Shown here: positions 23,186 through 32,710 of the stretch, piece by piece
Layout of the letters: every line of letters starts with the position of its first letter
How positions within the stretch are numbered: the first letter of the stretch is position 1
Assembly (NCBI GenBank): GCA_024400195.1
Contig: JAKSNC010000019.1
Location: 1 to 36,252, forward strand
Source of the DNA: Bacteroidales bacterium
GTDB lineage: Bacteria > Bacteroidota > Bacteroidia > Bacteroidales > F082
DNA length: 36,252 nucleotides
Reading direction: 5' to 3'
Position numbers and translations under genes: made by a program
Notes under the pieces: model-generated
The model's database searches: none
What the model was told of the DNA's origin: nothing
Seen by the model: only the letters and a program-made list of their open reading frames with translations

Positions 23186-24511
23186 ATGTTCAAATCAAAG
23201 TTATTAATTTTCTGTGTTTTGAGTATTTTCGGACTCTGGTTCGGAGAGGATGCCCGCTCACAGGAAAAGCTGACGCTCACTTTGGACGAGGCCATCGACA
23301 TAGCCCTGACGGAAAGTCCGACGGTGAAGATAGCCGACCTGACGGTTCAGAAGACGGGCTATGCAAAAAAAGGCACTTACGCCTCACTTTATCCAAACAT
23401 CAGTTTGAACGGCAATTATCAGCGCACCATCAAGAAGCAGGTCATGGCGATGGAGATGAACGGTCAGACTATGGAAATCGAAGTGGGTATGAGCAACAAC
23501 ATTTCAGCCGGTGTCACCGCGGCGATGCCACTTGTCAACGCCCAGCTTTGGAAGAGTCTCAAGCTGTCAGCAATTGATGTAGAGATTGCCGTCGAGAAGG
23601 CCCGCTCGTCAAAAATAGCGATGGTTTCGGAAGTGAAGCAGGCGTTTTTCGGCGTCCTTTTTGCGAAAGAGGCCTTAAATCTGTACAAAGAGACATACGA
23701 CAACCAGGTCCGCAATTTTGAGAATGTCGAAAAGAAGTACAATGTCGGCAAGGTTTCGGAGTTTGAATATCTGCGTGCGCAGGTCAACATGAAGAACGCC
23801 GAGCCAAACGTCTATAGCGGAGAGACGGCTGTTGAACTTGCGATATGGCAGCTCAAGGCCGTCATGGGCATCGACTTTGAAACGGAGTTGGATGTCGTCG
23901 GCGAGATAAAGGACTACAAAGACCCGCTTATCAATCCTTCTATCGAGCAACTCGAATACGATGTGGAACACAACACCAATCTGGTTCAGTTGGGACTGCA
24001 AAACGAGCAGATTGACGCTGCGATAAAGCAATACAAATACGGCTACCTCCCCACCCTGTCGGCCTCGTTCAACTACAATTACGTAACACTCAGCAACGAT
24101 TTCGACTTCCACTGGAATCCGTACTGCGTTGCCGGACTGACACTTTCGATACCGATATTCGATGGTTTGTCGAAACACTACAACATCAGCCAGTACAAGA
24201 AGACCCAGGAGATTTTGAAACTCACCATCGAAGACACAAAGAGACAGATTCAAATCGGGGCGAAGAACTACACTGACGTGATGCAGACATGCGTCAAGAG
24301 ATACGCAGCAGCCGAATCGACACTCTCGATGGCTCAGAAGAGCTACAACATCGCGGAGAAGATGTTCGAAGTCGGAAAAGCCACCATCATAGAACTTAAC
24401 GACGCGGAACTCGCACTCATGCAGGCAAAGCTGAACATCTCACAGTCAATCTACGACTACATGGTCGCGTTCTCGAAACTCAACGAACTCATTGGAAACG
24501 AATACAAATAA
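23186..24511 (+). CDS. TolC-family outer membrane efflux protein
   Basis: This 441-residue protein has a signal peptide (MFKSKLLIFCVLSIFGLW..ARSQ). Two tandem OEP repeats of the TolC fold follow. The first opens with LTLDEAIDIALTESPTVKIADLTV and the second with NTNLVQLGLQNEQIDAAIKQYKYGYLPTLSASFNYN, each with a long coiled helical hairpin; the end reads LNISQSIYDYMVAFSKLNELIG. It forms the outer-membrane channel of a tripartite pump together with the next two gene products. It is the first gene of a four-gene operon, with 34 bp to the next start. Confidence 0.93.
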   Translation: MFKSKLLIFCVLSIFGLWFGEDARSQEKLTLTLDEAIDIALTESPTVKIADLTVQKTGYAKKGTYASLYPNISLNGNYQRTIKKQVMAMEMNGQTMEIEVGMSNNISAGVTAAMPLVNAQLWKSLKLSAIDVEIAVEKARSSKIAMVSEVKQAFFGVLFAKEALNLYKETYDNQVRNFENVEKKYNVGKVSEFEYLRAQVNMKNAEPNVYSGETAVELAIWQLKAVMGIDFETELDVVGEIKDYKDPLINPSIEQLEYDVEHNTNLVQLGLQNEQIDAAIKQYKYGYLPTLSASFNYNYVTLSNDFDFHWNPYCVAGLTLSIPIFDGLSKHYNISQYKKTQEILKLTIEDTKRQIQIGAKNYTDVMQTCVKRYAAAESTLSMAQKSYNIAEKMFEVGKATIIELNDAELALMQAKLNISQSIYDYMVAFSKLNELIGNEYK

Positions 24512-24545
24512 AAACACTTGGAAAATAAAAAAAATAAGATATAAA

Positions 24546-25568
24546 ATGAAAACATTAGGTAATTTATTAGTTGCTTCTATCGCGTTGATAGCTGTTTCCT
24601 GCGGACAGAAGAATGACAAACAGGCGGCGGTTCTTGACGAGCTCCCAAAAGTCACCGTTGCAAAATGCAATGCGGAATATGTTCCACAAATCAATGTCTA
24701 TCCGACGACGATTCTGGCAGATGTCGTTAACAACATCGCCCCGCAGTCGGCAGGACGTATCAAACAGATTTTCGTCGAAGTCGGCGACCACGTGAAAGCC
24801 GGACAGAGACTCGCCACGATGGATGCCGTCAACCTTGAGAAAGCAAAACTTCAAGTGCTCAATGATTCAATCGAGTACGGACGCATCAAGGAACTTCACG
24901 AGATAGGCGCGGTCTCACAATCGGATTATGACGCGATGACTCTCGCATACGACATTGCGAAGAAGACATACGCAAACCTTCTTGAAAACACGTACCTCGA
25001 CAGTCCTTCATCGGGAGTCGTAACGGCCAGAAACTACGATACCGGCGACATGTACGCCATGGCACAGCCGCTTTTCGTCGTTCAAAGCATCACACCGGTA
25101 AAGATGATGATTAACGTATCGGAGACTGATTTCATCAATGTAAAAAAAGGTATGGAAGTTGACATCGTGACCGAATCATACAAAGATGAAGTTTTCAAGG
25201 GCAAGATCAACATCATTTACCCCGTCATCGACCAGCGTTCGCACACGTTCCAGGTGGAGATAGTGTGTGAAAACCGCGACGAGCGTCTCCGTCCGGGAAT
25301 GTTCGCCCGTGTGAGCCTCAACTTCGGCGAGAAATACAACGTCGTCATCCCCGACAGGGCCGTCCAAAAGCAAATCGGTGCCGGCGACCAATATGTCTAT
25401 GTCCTCAACGACGACAACACAGTGACATACAAAATCGTGACACTCGGTGCAAGAATGAACGACAGGTTCGAAGTCCTCAGCGGCCTTGATGACGGCTGTA
25501 TAGTGATAACGACCGGACAGAACAAGCTCAGAAACGGCATCAAAGTCGAAGTAGTTGAAAAGAAGTAG
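24546..25568 (+). CDS. Periplasmic adaptor (membrane fusion protein) of an RND efflux pump, lipoprotein
   Basis: This 340-residue lipoprotein has a signal ending in the lipobox LIAVSC-G (Cys at residue 19). An AcrA/HlyD-type core follows: a biotinyl-lipoyl half (APQSAGRIKQIFVEVGDHVKAGQRLATMD), a shortened alpha-hairpin, the second lipoyl half (YLDSPSSGVVTARNYDTGDMYAMAQPLFVVQSI), a beta-barrel, and a membrane-proximal end (ERLRPGMFARVSL, VIPDRAVQKQIGAGDQYVYVL). I chose the ATG at 24546 because it gives a proper lipoprotein signal. A longer frame from 24492 would overlap the tolC-like gene. The stop is TAG, useful evidence that amber is a real stop in this genome. Confidence 0.93.
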   Translation: MKTLGNLLVASIALIAVSCGQKNDKQAAVLDELPKVTVAKCNAEYVPQINVYPTTILADVVNNIAPQSAGRIKQIFVEVGDHVKAGQRLATMDAVNLEKAKLQVLNDSIEYGRIKELHEIGAVSQSDYDAMTLAYDIAKKTYANLLENTYLDSPSSGVVTARNYDTGDMYAMAQPLFVVQSITPVKMMINVSETDFINVKKGMEVDIVTESYKDEVFKGKINIIYPVIDQRSHTFQVEIVCENRDERLRPGMFARVSLNFGEKYNVVIPDRAVQKQIGAGDQYVYVLNDDNTVTYKIVTLGARMNDRFEVLSGLDDGCIVITTGQNKLRNGIKVEVVEKK

Positions 25569-25598
25569 TCAGCAAACAACCTTTTAAATTGATTATAA

Positions 25599-28500
25599 AT
25601 GAGTTTATATAGATCATCTGTCAACAATCCCGTAACCGTGACGTTGGTTTTCGTGACCATCGCCATCATGGGTGTGTTCGGGTTGATGAAGCTGCCAATC
25701 AACCTGCTTCCGAGTATGGAAGCGAATACCATTATGGTGTTCACGAGTTATTCGGGCGCGAATGCCGCTGATATTGAGACTAACGTTTCCAAAGTCTTGG
25801 AAAACACGCTCAACTCTGTCAGCAACCTCAAGCACATAACGTCCAATTCCAAAGAAAACATATCCATCATCACGTTGGAGTTTGAATACGGTATCGACAT
25901 CGACGAAGCGACGAATGACGTCCGAGACAAACTCGAGATGGTAAAGTCGTATCTACCTGAAGGAACTGGCAATCCGTTCATCTTCAAGTTCAGTATGGAA
26001 GACATGCCAATCTTGATGCTTTCGGCGACGGCTGAAGAGAGCACCAACGCTTTAGACAAGATTCTCGACGATAAGTTGACGACGCCGTTAGCACGTGTCA
26101 ACGGTGTCGGAACGGTGTCTGTATCGGGTGCTCCCAAACGTGAGATTCAAATCTTCGTGGAGCCTAACAAACTCGAGGCTTATGGTCTCACCGTCGAAGC
26201 AATATCGGGTGCCATTGCCGCTGAAAACAGAAACCTTCCGGCCGGCAACATTGATGTTGGTTCCGACACTTATTCTGTCCGTATTCAGAAGGAATTCGAA
26301 TCGGCCGGCGAGATGTCCGACATCGTAGTCGGTATGTTCAACGGCAAGGCTGTATATCTGAAAGATGTTGCGACAATCAACGACGGACAGCAGGAACGTC
26401 TGCAGTCGGCGTTCACCAACGGTCGTCAGGGTGCAATGATTATCATTCAGAAACAGACCGATGCCAACGCCGTCGAGGTTATAAAAGGAGTAAAGAAAGA
26501 ACTTGCGAAGTTGGAGAAAGGACTTCCTTCTGATGTTAAGATTAACACTATCATGGACACGTCCGACAACATCATCAACACAATCAACTCACTTGAAGAG
26601 ACCATTTTCATCACCTTTATGCTTGTGGCTTTGGTCGTGTTTGTGTTCCTCGGAAGATGGAGGGCGACATTCATCATCGTCTTATCCATTCCTATTGCCC
26701 TTGTCGGTTCGCTTGTTTATCTGTGGGCAACAGGCAACACGTTGAATATCATATCAATGAGTGCTTTATCAATAGCTATCGGTATGGTTGTTGACGATGC
26801 TATCGTCGTTTTGGAGAACATCACGTCCCACATCGACCGCGGCGCGAAACCTATGGAGGCAGCCGTTCACGCGACACAAGAAGTATCAATCTCCGTTATC
26901 GCGTCAACGCTCACCATGCTCGCCGTGTTCCTGCCTCTGACGATGGTCTCAGGTCTCGCCGGCGTCCTCTTCCAGCAACTCGGATGGATCGTCAGCATCA
27001 TCATGATAATATCGACGAGCGCGGCACTGACCCTTGTACCGATGATGTGCGGAAGAATGATGAAGCTGCACAAGAGCGACAGCAAGTTCCACAAGTTTCT
27101 CTTCACACCTATCGATAAAGGCCTTAACGCTCTTTCCAATGGTTACGGCCGTCTCATCAACTGGGCTGTAACACACAGAAAATCAACCGTTTTCATCGCA
27201 ATCATCATCTTCTTTGTCACCCTTGTTCTGACACTGCCGCGACTCAAGACCGAGTTCGTGCCGAATATGGACCAAGGTCGTCTTTCCATCACAATCAACC
27301 TGCCAGTCGGTACCGGAGAGGCCGTCACAAAAGAATTAGCTGAAGAATTATACAAAAAATACACCGATTCCATTCCGGAAATCGTGGTTTTCAACTACCG
27401 TTACGGTGTTGCTGATGAGGAAAACGCCTTTGCATCAATGCAAAACAACGGAACGCATATTCTTTCGATGAACATCAACCTCGGTTCTAAGATGACACGT
27501 GTGAGAAGCACTCAGGAGATAGCCGAATGGGTGCGCCGCGACCTCAAAAACAACACAATAATAAGCAAATACAGTGTAACAGAAGGACAAGGCGGAATGG
27601 GCGGCGCATCGTCCGTGAAACTTGAGATATATGGTTACGACTTCAGCGAGGCCGACCGCGTGGCTGCCGAACTACAACGCCAGATGATAGAGTCGCCGAT
27701 GTTCTCGCAGGTGCTCCTCAGCCGCGACGAATATACGCCTGAATATCACGTTGATTTCGACAGAGAGAAACTGATGCTCAACGGAATAGACCTCACCACC
27801 GCCGCGACATTCGTCAGAAACCGTATCAACGGTTCCATCATGACTTATTTCCGTGAGGACGGAGACGAATATAACGTGAGAGTTCGTTATGCACCTGAAT
27901 ACAGAAAGAGCAAGGAAGACATTGAAAACATCGTACTTTACGGCTCTCAGGGACAAGTTGTGAGAGTGAAAGAAGTCGCCAAAGTTGTTGAAGCTCTGAC
28001 ACCTCCTACCATTGAGAGAAAAGACCGTGAGAGAATGGTCTCCGTGACCGGCATCGTGGCAAAGGGATACGCACTTTCCGACGGCGTCGCCGAGACGGAG
28101 AAATATATCGCGCAGACCGACGTGCCGTCAGAGTTTATGGTCAAAATTGCTGGTGACTACGAGAACCAGAAAGACGCTTTCGCCGACTTATTCATGCTTC
28201 TCGCCTTGATTATCATACTCGTTTATGTCGTTATGGCCTCGCAGTTCGAGTCGCTTGTGGACCCGTTTGTCATCATGTTCTCGGTGCCGTTTGCCTTTAC
28301 CGGCGTTCTCATCGGATTGGTAACGAGCAATATGGCTCTCGGCATCATGGCTATGATCGGCGTTCTTATTCTGATGGGTATCGTTGTTAAAAACGGTATC
28401 GTCCTTATCGACTACACCATTCTTTGCCGTGCAAGAGGAATGAAAGTCAACGAAGCCGTCGTCACCGCATCGAAACAGCGTCTTCGTCCTATCCTTATGA

Positions 28501-28733
28501 CGACGTTGACGACCGTTCTCGGTATGGTGCCGTTAGCCATCGGTACCGGCGAAGGTGCTGAGATGTGGACAAGCCTCGGTGTCACTGTGGCATGGGGACT
28601 CAGCGTTTCAACACTCATAACACTCGTCCTTATCCCGACGTTATACGCCATCGTTTTAAGCAGAAGAGAACGCAAAGAACAAAGGAAGGCAACAAAACTG
28701 ACAGGCAACGACGCAATCATCGCAAATCTTTAA
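25599..28733 (+). CDS. RND (HAE1-type) multidrug efflux transporter
   Basis: This 1,044-residue inner-membrane pump has 12 helices in two halves, each with a large periplasmic loop. Visible marks are the N-terminal helix (NPVTVTLVFVTIAIMGVFGLMKLPINLLPSME), helix 4 with the proton-relay pair (SIAIGMVVDDAIVVLENI, the two adjacent Asp), FLPLTMVSGLAGVLFQQLGW, and the second-half motifs (PFAFTGVLIGL, GIVVKNGIVLIDY, RLRPILMTTLTTVLGMVPLAIG). It exports drugs or other amphiphiles by proton antiport, with the adaptor and TolC-like proteins encoded just upstream. Two Asp in helix 4 indicate the HAE1 drug-efflux group rather than the metal-exporting group; the substrate is unknown. Confidence 0.95.
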   Translation: MSLYRSSVNNPVTVTLVFVTIAIMGVFGLMKLPINLLPSMEANTIMVFTSYSGANAADIETNVSKVLENTLNSVSNLKHITSNSKENISIITLEFEYGIDIDEATNDVRDKLEMVKSYLPEGTGNPFIFKFSMEDMPILMLSATAEESTNALDKILDDKLTTPLARVNGVGTVSVSGAPKREIQIFVEPNKLEAYGLTVEAISGAIAAENRNLPAGNIDVGSDTYSVRIQKEFESAGEMSDIVVGMFNGKAVYLKDVATINDGQQERLQSAFTNGRQGAMIIIQKQTDANAVEVIKGVKKELAKLEKGLPSDVKINTIMDTSDNIINTINSLEETIFITFMLVALVVFVFLGRWRATFIIVLSIPIALVGSLVYLWATGNTLNIISMSALSIAIGMVVDDAIVVLENITSHIDRGAKPMEAAVHATQEVSISVIASTLTMLAVFLPLTMVSGLAGVLFQQLGWIVSIIMIISTSAALTLVPMMCGRMMKLHKSDSKFHKFLFTPIDKGLNALSNGYGRLINWAVTHRKSTVFIAIIIFFVTLVLTLPRLKTEFVPNMDQGRLSITINLPVGTGEAVTKELAEELYKKYTDSIPEIVVFNYRYGVADEENAFASMQNNGTHILSMNINLGSKMTRVRSTQEIAEWVRRDLKNNTIISKYSVTEGQGGMGGASSVKLEIYGYDFSEADRVAAELQRQMIESPMFSQVLLSRDEYTPEYHVDFDREKLMLNGIDLTTAATFVRNRINGSIMTYFREDGDEYNVRVRYAPEYRKSKEDIENIVLYGSQGQVVRVKEVAKVVEALTPPTIERKDRERMVSVTGIVAKGYALSDGVAETEKYIAQTDVPSEFMVKIAGDYENQKDAFADLFMLLALIIILVYVVMASQFESLVDPFVIMFSVPFAFTGVLIGLVTSNMALGIMAMIGVLILMGIVVKNGIVLIDYTILCRARGMKVNEAVVTASKQRLRPILMTTLTTVLGMVPLAIGTGEGAEMWTSLGVTVAWGLSVSTLITLVLIPTLYAIVLSRRERKEQRKATKLTGNDAIIANL

Positions 28734-28744
28734 TACTCAAGACA

Positions 28745-29038
28745 ATGAAAGGAATATTCGTAGCATACAACCAAGCCTACTTCATGGAGGTGGCAAACAT
28801 TCTTGAAAGACACAACAGCCGTGGATTCACACGCTGGAACGAGATAAACGGACGCGGAAGCGAGACAGGAGAGCCTCATTACGGCGATCACACATGGCCA
28901 GTGATGAACGACGCCATTCTGTCCTTTGTTGCCGACGAGGAGTCGGACGGCATTATGGAGGCCTTGCACAAACTCGACTCTATCACTCCGGAACTCGGTC
29001 TGCGGGCTTTCTGCTGGCAGATTGAAAAGAGTATATGA
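28745..29038 (+). CDS. PG0541-family transporter-associated protein (small PII-like fold)
   Basis: This 97-residue cytoplasmic protein (MKGIFVAYNQAYFMEVANIL.., GFTRWNEINGRGS, GEPHYGDHTWPVMNDAILSFV, ..LGLRAFCWQIEKSI) starts 11 bp after the pump gene. It belongs to the small family found directly downstream of TolC/MFP/RND operons in Bacteroidota, as at PG0541 of Porphyromonas gingivalis. The beta-alpha-beta pattern suggests a PII/CutA-like ferredoxin fold, so a sensory role at the pump is plausible but is inference. The His residues in 'EPHYGDHTW' could bind metal. I set the start at 28745; an upstream extension only reads the end of the pump gene in another frame. Confidence 0.82.
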   Translation: MKGIFVAYNQAYFMEVANILERHNSRGFTRWNEINGRGSETGEPHYGDHTWPVMNDAILSFVADEESDGIMEALHKLDSITPELGLRAFCWQIEKSI

Positions 29039-29076
29039 GATTAGATGTCGGTGCCGAATTTAGGCATCGACAAAGA

Positions 29077-29121
29077 AATTGCTTCGGCGGGTTCTGAATT
29101 TCAGAACCCGCCGAAGCAATT
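29077..29121. terminator. Long hairpin between convergent operons
   Basis: A perfect 21-bp stem (arms start ATTGCTTCGG and end with its complement) has a 3-nt ATT loop. It lies between the stops of the efflux operon (29038) and the histidine kinase (29131), so it can end transcription from both sides. The minus-strand exit is T-rich (TTTCTTTG); the plus-strand exit is not. Confidence 0.8.
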
Positions 29122-29130
29122 ATAACACCA

Positions 29131-30006
29131 TCATTTGAAAATCAACTGAAAAACCGTCTTTTCCTGAGAACTTTCGACAAGGTTGATACTTCCGTTGTGC
29201 AGATTCATAAACTGCCGCGAGAGGCTTAGACCGATGCCGGTACCGTTACTTTTGGTAGTATAAAAAGGTACAAACATCTGTTCCCGACTTTCACGACTGA
29301 CGACGTTTCCATTGTTGCTGACGGTGATACACACCTGCTCATCGGCATTGATACTCGCCTCAATATCAATCTTATCGGCTTCCGCCTGAAGCGCATTTTT
29401 AATCAGATTGACCATAATCTGCGACAACTGACTTTCGTCGGCATAAAGTATAATATCATCGGAAAATGCTGTATATGAACATTTCGCATTATACATAGCG
29501 CATTGTTCCGAAGTCAGGTTGATGATTTTCTCCATCAATTCGGAAAGCATGACGGCTTTTTTGACCGGACGCGCCACGCCTGCCAAAGTGCGGTACGACT
29601 CCACGAATCTGATCAAATCCTTCGATGACGACGAAATCGTTTTCAGCCCAACTTTGATATCTAACTGCTCCTCGTCGGGATGCTCGACGGAACGGCTCAA
29701 GGCCTCGCTCAAAGAGGCAATCGGGCTGACCGTATTCATGATTTCGTGCGTCAGGACGCGGATGAGCTTTATCCACGACTCTTGTTCGTCGCGTTGACGG
29801 TTTCGCTCTAATATCCAACGCATTCGGTTCAATGTGGTGTTAAATTTCCCATTTTCCTGAAAACGGAAATTCATCTCGTCGTCTTCAAAAGCATCAAGCA
29901 TATAGGCAACCTTGTTTCTATCCTTGCGCCGCACGATGATGGATGTAACTATAGCCGTCACCACAACAAATGCAAAAACAATCAATATCACAGGCCAAAG
30001 TTGCAT
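29131..30006 (-). CDS. Sensor histidine kinase, NtrY-like, with minimal sensor region
   Basis: This 291-residue protein has one N-terminal membrane helix (WPVILIVFAFVVVTAIVTSIIV), a short linker, then the kinase core: H box LTHEIMNTVSPI (His87), N box QIMVNLIKNALQAEA, and G boxes VSNNGNVV and GTGIGLSLSRQF. It should phosphorylate the regulator encoded at 30006-31331. I start it at the ATG at 30006, whose A is the last base of the regulator's TGA (TGATG), giving tight coupling. A TTG one codon upstream is possible. Only one membrane helix and no periplasmic loop or PAS domain are present, so the signal is probably sensed in or near the membrane or through a partner. Confidence 0.9.
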   Translation of the reverse strand: MQLWPVILIVFAFVVVTAIVTSIIVRRKDRNKVAYMLDAFEDDEMNFRFQENGKFNTTLNRMRWILERNRQRDEQESWIKLIRVLTHEIMNTVSPIASLSEALSRSVEHPDEEQLDIKVGLKTISSSSKDLIRFVESYRTLAGVARPVKKAVMLSELMEKIINLTSEQCAMYNAKCSYTAFSDDIILYADESQLSQIMVNLIKNALQAEADKIDIEASINADEQVCITVSNNGNVVSRESREQMFVPFYTTKSNGTGIGLSLSRQFMNLHNGSINLVESSQEKTVFQLIFK

Positions 30007-31331
30007 CAAATGCTGTATTTTTTTAGTTTGTTGTATAATGTCGGGCGACTGATATTCAACGATTTTGCAACCAACGTAAGATTACCGTCGTATTTTTCCA
30101 TCGCACTGCGGATGGCTTTTTCTTCCGTTTCATCCAAAGTCGGTATTTCCATCGGCTTTGAAACAGATGTGATTTTCAAATCATTTGGTGTAAGAGAAGT
30201 ATTTTCCGCGAGAATAACGGCTTTTTCGATACAGTTCTGCAACTCACGAATATTGCCGCTCCAACTGTGATTTTCAAGCACTTCCCTACCCGACTCGCTC
30301 ACGCCTTCGATATTACGGCGATATTTTTTGTTGAACTTTCTGATAAAAATTTCCGCCAAAGGCAAAATATCGTTTTTTCTATCCCTCAACGACGGAAGAT
30401 GCAGTTGAACAGTATTGATTCTATAGTACAAATCTTCGCGGAAATGACCTTCTGCGACCATCTTTTCAAGGTTCTTATTTGTGGCGCAAATCAAACGAAT
30501 ATCAACTGGAACAAGTTTATTATCACCGACTTTCGTAATATTTCTATTTTGAATGGCACGCAAAAGTTTAGCCTGAAGATGCAGCGGAATATTACCGATT
30601 TCGTCGAGGAAAAGCGTGCCGCCGTCGGCCTGCTCGAACTTGCCGATATGATCGGTATGTGCATCGGTGAACGCGCCTTTGACGTGGCCGAAGAGTTCGC
30701 TTTCAAACAAAGTCTCGGTGATGGCCCCCGCATCGACGCAGACAATCTGGCGGTTGCATCTCTTGCTCAAACGATGTATTTCCTGTGCCAAGACATCTTT
30801 TCCGGTACCGTTTTCGCCCGTAATCAAAACCGTGGCGTCGGTCGGCGCAATCTTGCCGACATTATGGCGGATAGTCTGCATAGTCGGAGTGCCGCCCCAA
30901 AACATTTCGACCTTATCATCTGAAAACGTGTCCTTTATAGAAGATTTGCAAGCCTTACAGCAGGCGTTTTTCAAGACGGAGATAAGTTTTTCGTTATCCC
31001 ATGGCTTCACGATGAAGTCGAAGGCACCTCGGCGCATTCCCTCGACGGCAAGAGCAATGTCGGCATAAGCCGTAAAAAGCACGACTTCTGTTTTCGGCAT
31101 CATCTTCTTTATCTCAGTCGTCCAGAAAAGACCTTCGTTGCCGGAGTTCGTTTCGGCGAAGAAATTCATGTCGAGAAGCACGACATCAGGTTTGAAGGAC
31201 TCCATTTCGGAGACCAAAGTGGCGGGCGAAGTCATCACCAGTACCTCTTCAAAATGCGGAGGCAGAAGGATTTTCAGCGCGGCGCAGATACCTTTATTAT
31301 CATCGACGACCAATATTTTACCTTTATTCAT
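30006..31331 (-). CDS. NtrC-family sigma-54-dependent response regulator
   Basis: This 441-residue protein has a receiver domain with Asp54 (VVLLDMNF) and the Lys of FIVKPW, followed by a sigma-54 AAA+ domain: Walker A TGENGTGK (171-178), the sigma-54 contact loop GAFTDA (219-224), Walker B GGTLFLDEIGN, and the REDLYYRINTVQLHLPSLR and WSGNIRELQN motifs. It ends with a Fis-type HTH (NLTLVAKSLNISRPTLYNKLKKY). The contact loop is GAFTDA rather than the textbook GAFTGA. I chose the ATG at 31331 because the promoter at 31350-31357 would start transcription just upstream of it; a start at 31352 would lie inside the promoter. It is co-transcribed with the kinase gene. Likely targets are nearby efflux genes, possibly the ABC operon with dyads at 36150-36190. 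Confidence 0.93.
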   Translation of the reverse strand: MNKGKILVVDDNKGICAALKILLPPHFEEVLVMTSPATLVSEMESFKPDVVLLDMNFFAETNSGNEGLFWTTEIKKMMPKTEVVLFTAYADIALAVEGMRRGAFDFIVKPWDNEKLISVLKNACCKACKSSIKDTFSDDKVEMFWGGTPTMQTIRHNVGKIAPTDATVLITGENGTGKDVLAQEIHRLSKRCNRQIVCVDAGAITETLFESELFGHVKGAFTDAHTDHIGKFEQADGGTLFLDEIGNIPLHLQAKLLRAIQNRNITKVGDNKLVPVDIRLICATNKNLEKMVAEGHFREDLYYRINTVQLHLPSLRDRKNDILPLAEIFIRKFNKKYRRNIEGVSESGREVLENHSWSGNIRELQNCIEKAVILAENTSLTPNDLKITSVSKPMEIPTLDETEEKAIRSAMEKYDGNLTLVAKSLNISRPTLYNKLKKYSI

Positions 31332-31349
31332 AGCACGTTTTATTCGTTG

Positions 31350-31378
31350 CAAATGTATGAAATTAATCCTTCAAACAA
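31350..31378 (-). promoter_or_regulatory. Promoter of the response regulator / kinase pair
   Basis: TACATTTG (31357-31350, minus) with TTG (31378-31376) 18 bp upstream. It overlaps the last codons of ATPase B. The ATG at 31331 would have a very short leader. Confidence 0.5.
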
Positions 31379-32640
31379 CCAATAGGAACGACCAAGACAT
31401 CATCAGTTCTGCGGTAGGCATAATCGCCGACACCGGTAAGAATCATCATAAAACTCGGTTTTTTCATACGGTCTGTATCAATTTTTTCAGACAGCCGAAG
31501 CAGATTTTTCGCTCCATCGTTGATGTTTGCATCTCCGCCAAGTTTGATTTCCACCAATCCGTATGTGCCATTTCTCTTGTGAATGACAGCATCGCATTCC
31601 AATCCAGACTTGTCGCGGTAATGATAGACAGTTCCGTCAATGGCATCGGCATAAACGCGCAAATCTCTGATACACAATATTTCAAACATAAGTCCCATTG
31701 TTTCTAAATCATCTAACAACTCTTCTGGACCAAGGCCTAATGACGCTGTCGCGATAGAAGGATCAGTAAAATAACGGGTATCGCTTGTGCGTATAGCCGT
31801 TTTAGAGCGCAGGTTCGGATTCCACGCCGGGACGTCCTCAATCACAAAAATCTTCTTTAAGGCATTGATATATGAATAGATGGTATTCTCGTTAAGCGTA
31901 TCTTCATCATTGACCTTTATGTCGGCCAAAATAGTACCGACAGTAGCTTGCGCACCTTGAAGCCGTGCATACGATCTCATCAGACGCTCGGCACGCTGCG
32001 AATCGCGCGTAACATCATCGACACGCGAAATATCTGAACGAGTGACCGCCTTATAATATTCCTTTGCCTGCATAAGAGCCGCTTTATCAGTCTTTTTCTG
32101 AGTAGCTTGCGGCCATCCGCCACGACAAATCAGGAAAGCGAGTTTATTGATGTCTATCGAAGATGTCCCGTCAACAACAGACGGATCTTTAAAGAGTTCG
32201 GAAAGGCTCACTTCGCCGCTCGAATCGCCTGATTCCCAAAGGCTCATCGTCCGCATTGTAAGCCATGAAAAACGTCCGGTTCCTGTATGAAAAATGTCGT
32301 CGTTTGACGGCGGAACTGCCGAACCTGTCAAAATAAATTGCCCGTCTTCGCCACGCTTATCAACTTCAAAGCGAACCGCATCCCATAATTTCGGCGCAAT
32401 CTGCCATTCGTCAATAAGCCTTGGCGCATCGCCACTCAACAGTTTACCGATGTTTGTTGTAACGAGCGTGATGTTTTGGTCTTTTTTCTCAGGATCTGCC
32501 ATAAACAACACGCTTTTTGCATGCTGAAGAGCAGTCGTCGTTTTGCCGCAATACTTGGGACCTTCTATCAAAACCGCTCCCATCGCTTCTAATTTTTCAC
32601 TTAACAAAACATCTGCAATTCGTCGTCTATATTCAACCAT
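31363..32640 (-). CDS. DUF4143 family P-loop ATPase B (repeat-associated paralog)
   Basis: This 425-residue paralog of the protein encoded at 18682-19962 aligns along its whole length. It has Walker A GPKYCGKTTTA (27-37), Walker B-like PRLIDEW, LTGSAVPPS, CRGGWPQ, the near-identical block PAWNPNLRSKTAIRTSDTRY, and C-terminal HYRDKSGLECDAVI with YGLVEIKLGG (PD-(D/E)XK-like). The N-terminal half and the region before the conserved block are more diverged than the C-terminal half. It carries its own promoter and its own 23-bp repeat array. It lies between an ABC transporter permease gene and a two-component regulator, with which it has no obvious functional link, so it looks like an inserted module. 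Confidence 0.92.
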   Translation of the reverse strand: MVEYRRRIADVLLSEKLEAMGAVLIEGPKYCGKTTTALQHAKSVLFMADPEKKDQNITLVTTNIGKLLSGDAPRLIDEWQIAPKLWDAVRFEVDKRGEDGQFILTGSAVPPSNDDIFHTGTGRFSWLTMRTMSLWESGDSSGEVSLSELFKDPSVVDGTSSIDINKLAFLICRGGWPQATQKKTDKAALMQAKEYYKAVTRSDISRVDDVTRDSQRAERLMRSYARLQGAQATVGTILADIKVNDEDTLNENTIYSYINALKKIFVIEDVPAWNPNLRSKTAIRTSDTRYFTDPSIATASLGLGPEELLDDLETMGLMFEILCIRDLRVYADAIDGTVYHYRDKSGLECDAVIHKRNGTYGLVEIKLGGDANINDGAKNLLRLSEKIDTDRMKKPSFMMILTGVGDYAYRRTDDVLVVPIGCLKD

Positions 32641-32663
32641 TTTTATTGATTTTTTTTCGACTG

Positions 32664-32695
32664 CAAAATTACATTATTTTTTTCTAATTATCAAA
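32664..32695 (-). promoter_or_regulatory. Promoter of DUF4143 ATPase B
   Basis: TTTG (32695-32692), 20 bp, TAATTTTG (32671-32664) on the minus strand; the ATG follows 23 bp later. The layout matches the ATPase A promoter almost base for base in spacing, including the GCAGT just after the -7 box. Confidence 0.8.
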
Positions 32696-32710
32696 CATTT
32701 AAATAAATTT

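Noticed and set aside
24492-24545. Earlier start for the efflux adaptor
   Set aside because: It would overlap the tolC-like gene and put a charged stretch before the lipoprotein signal; the ATG at 24546 gives a proper lipobox.
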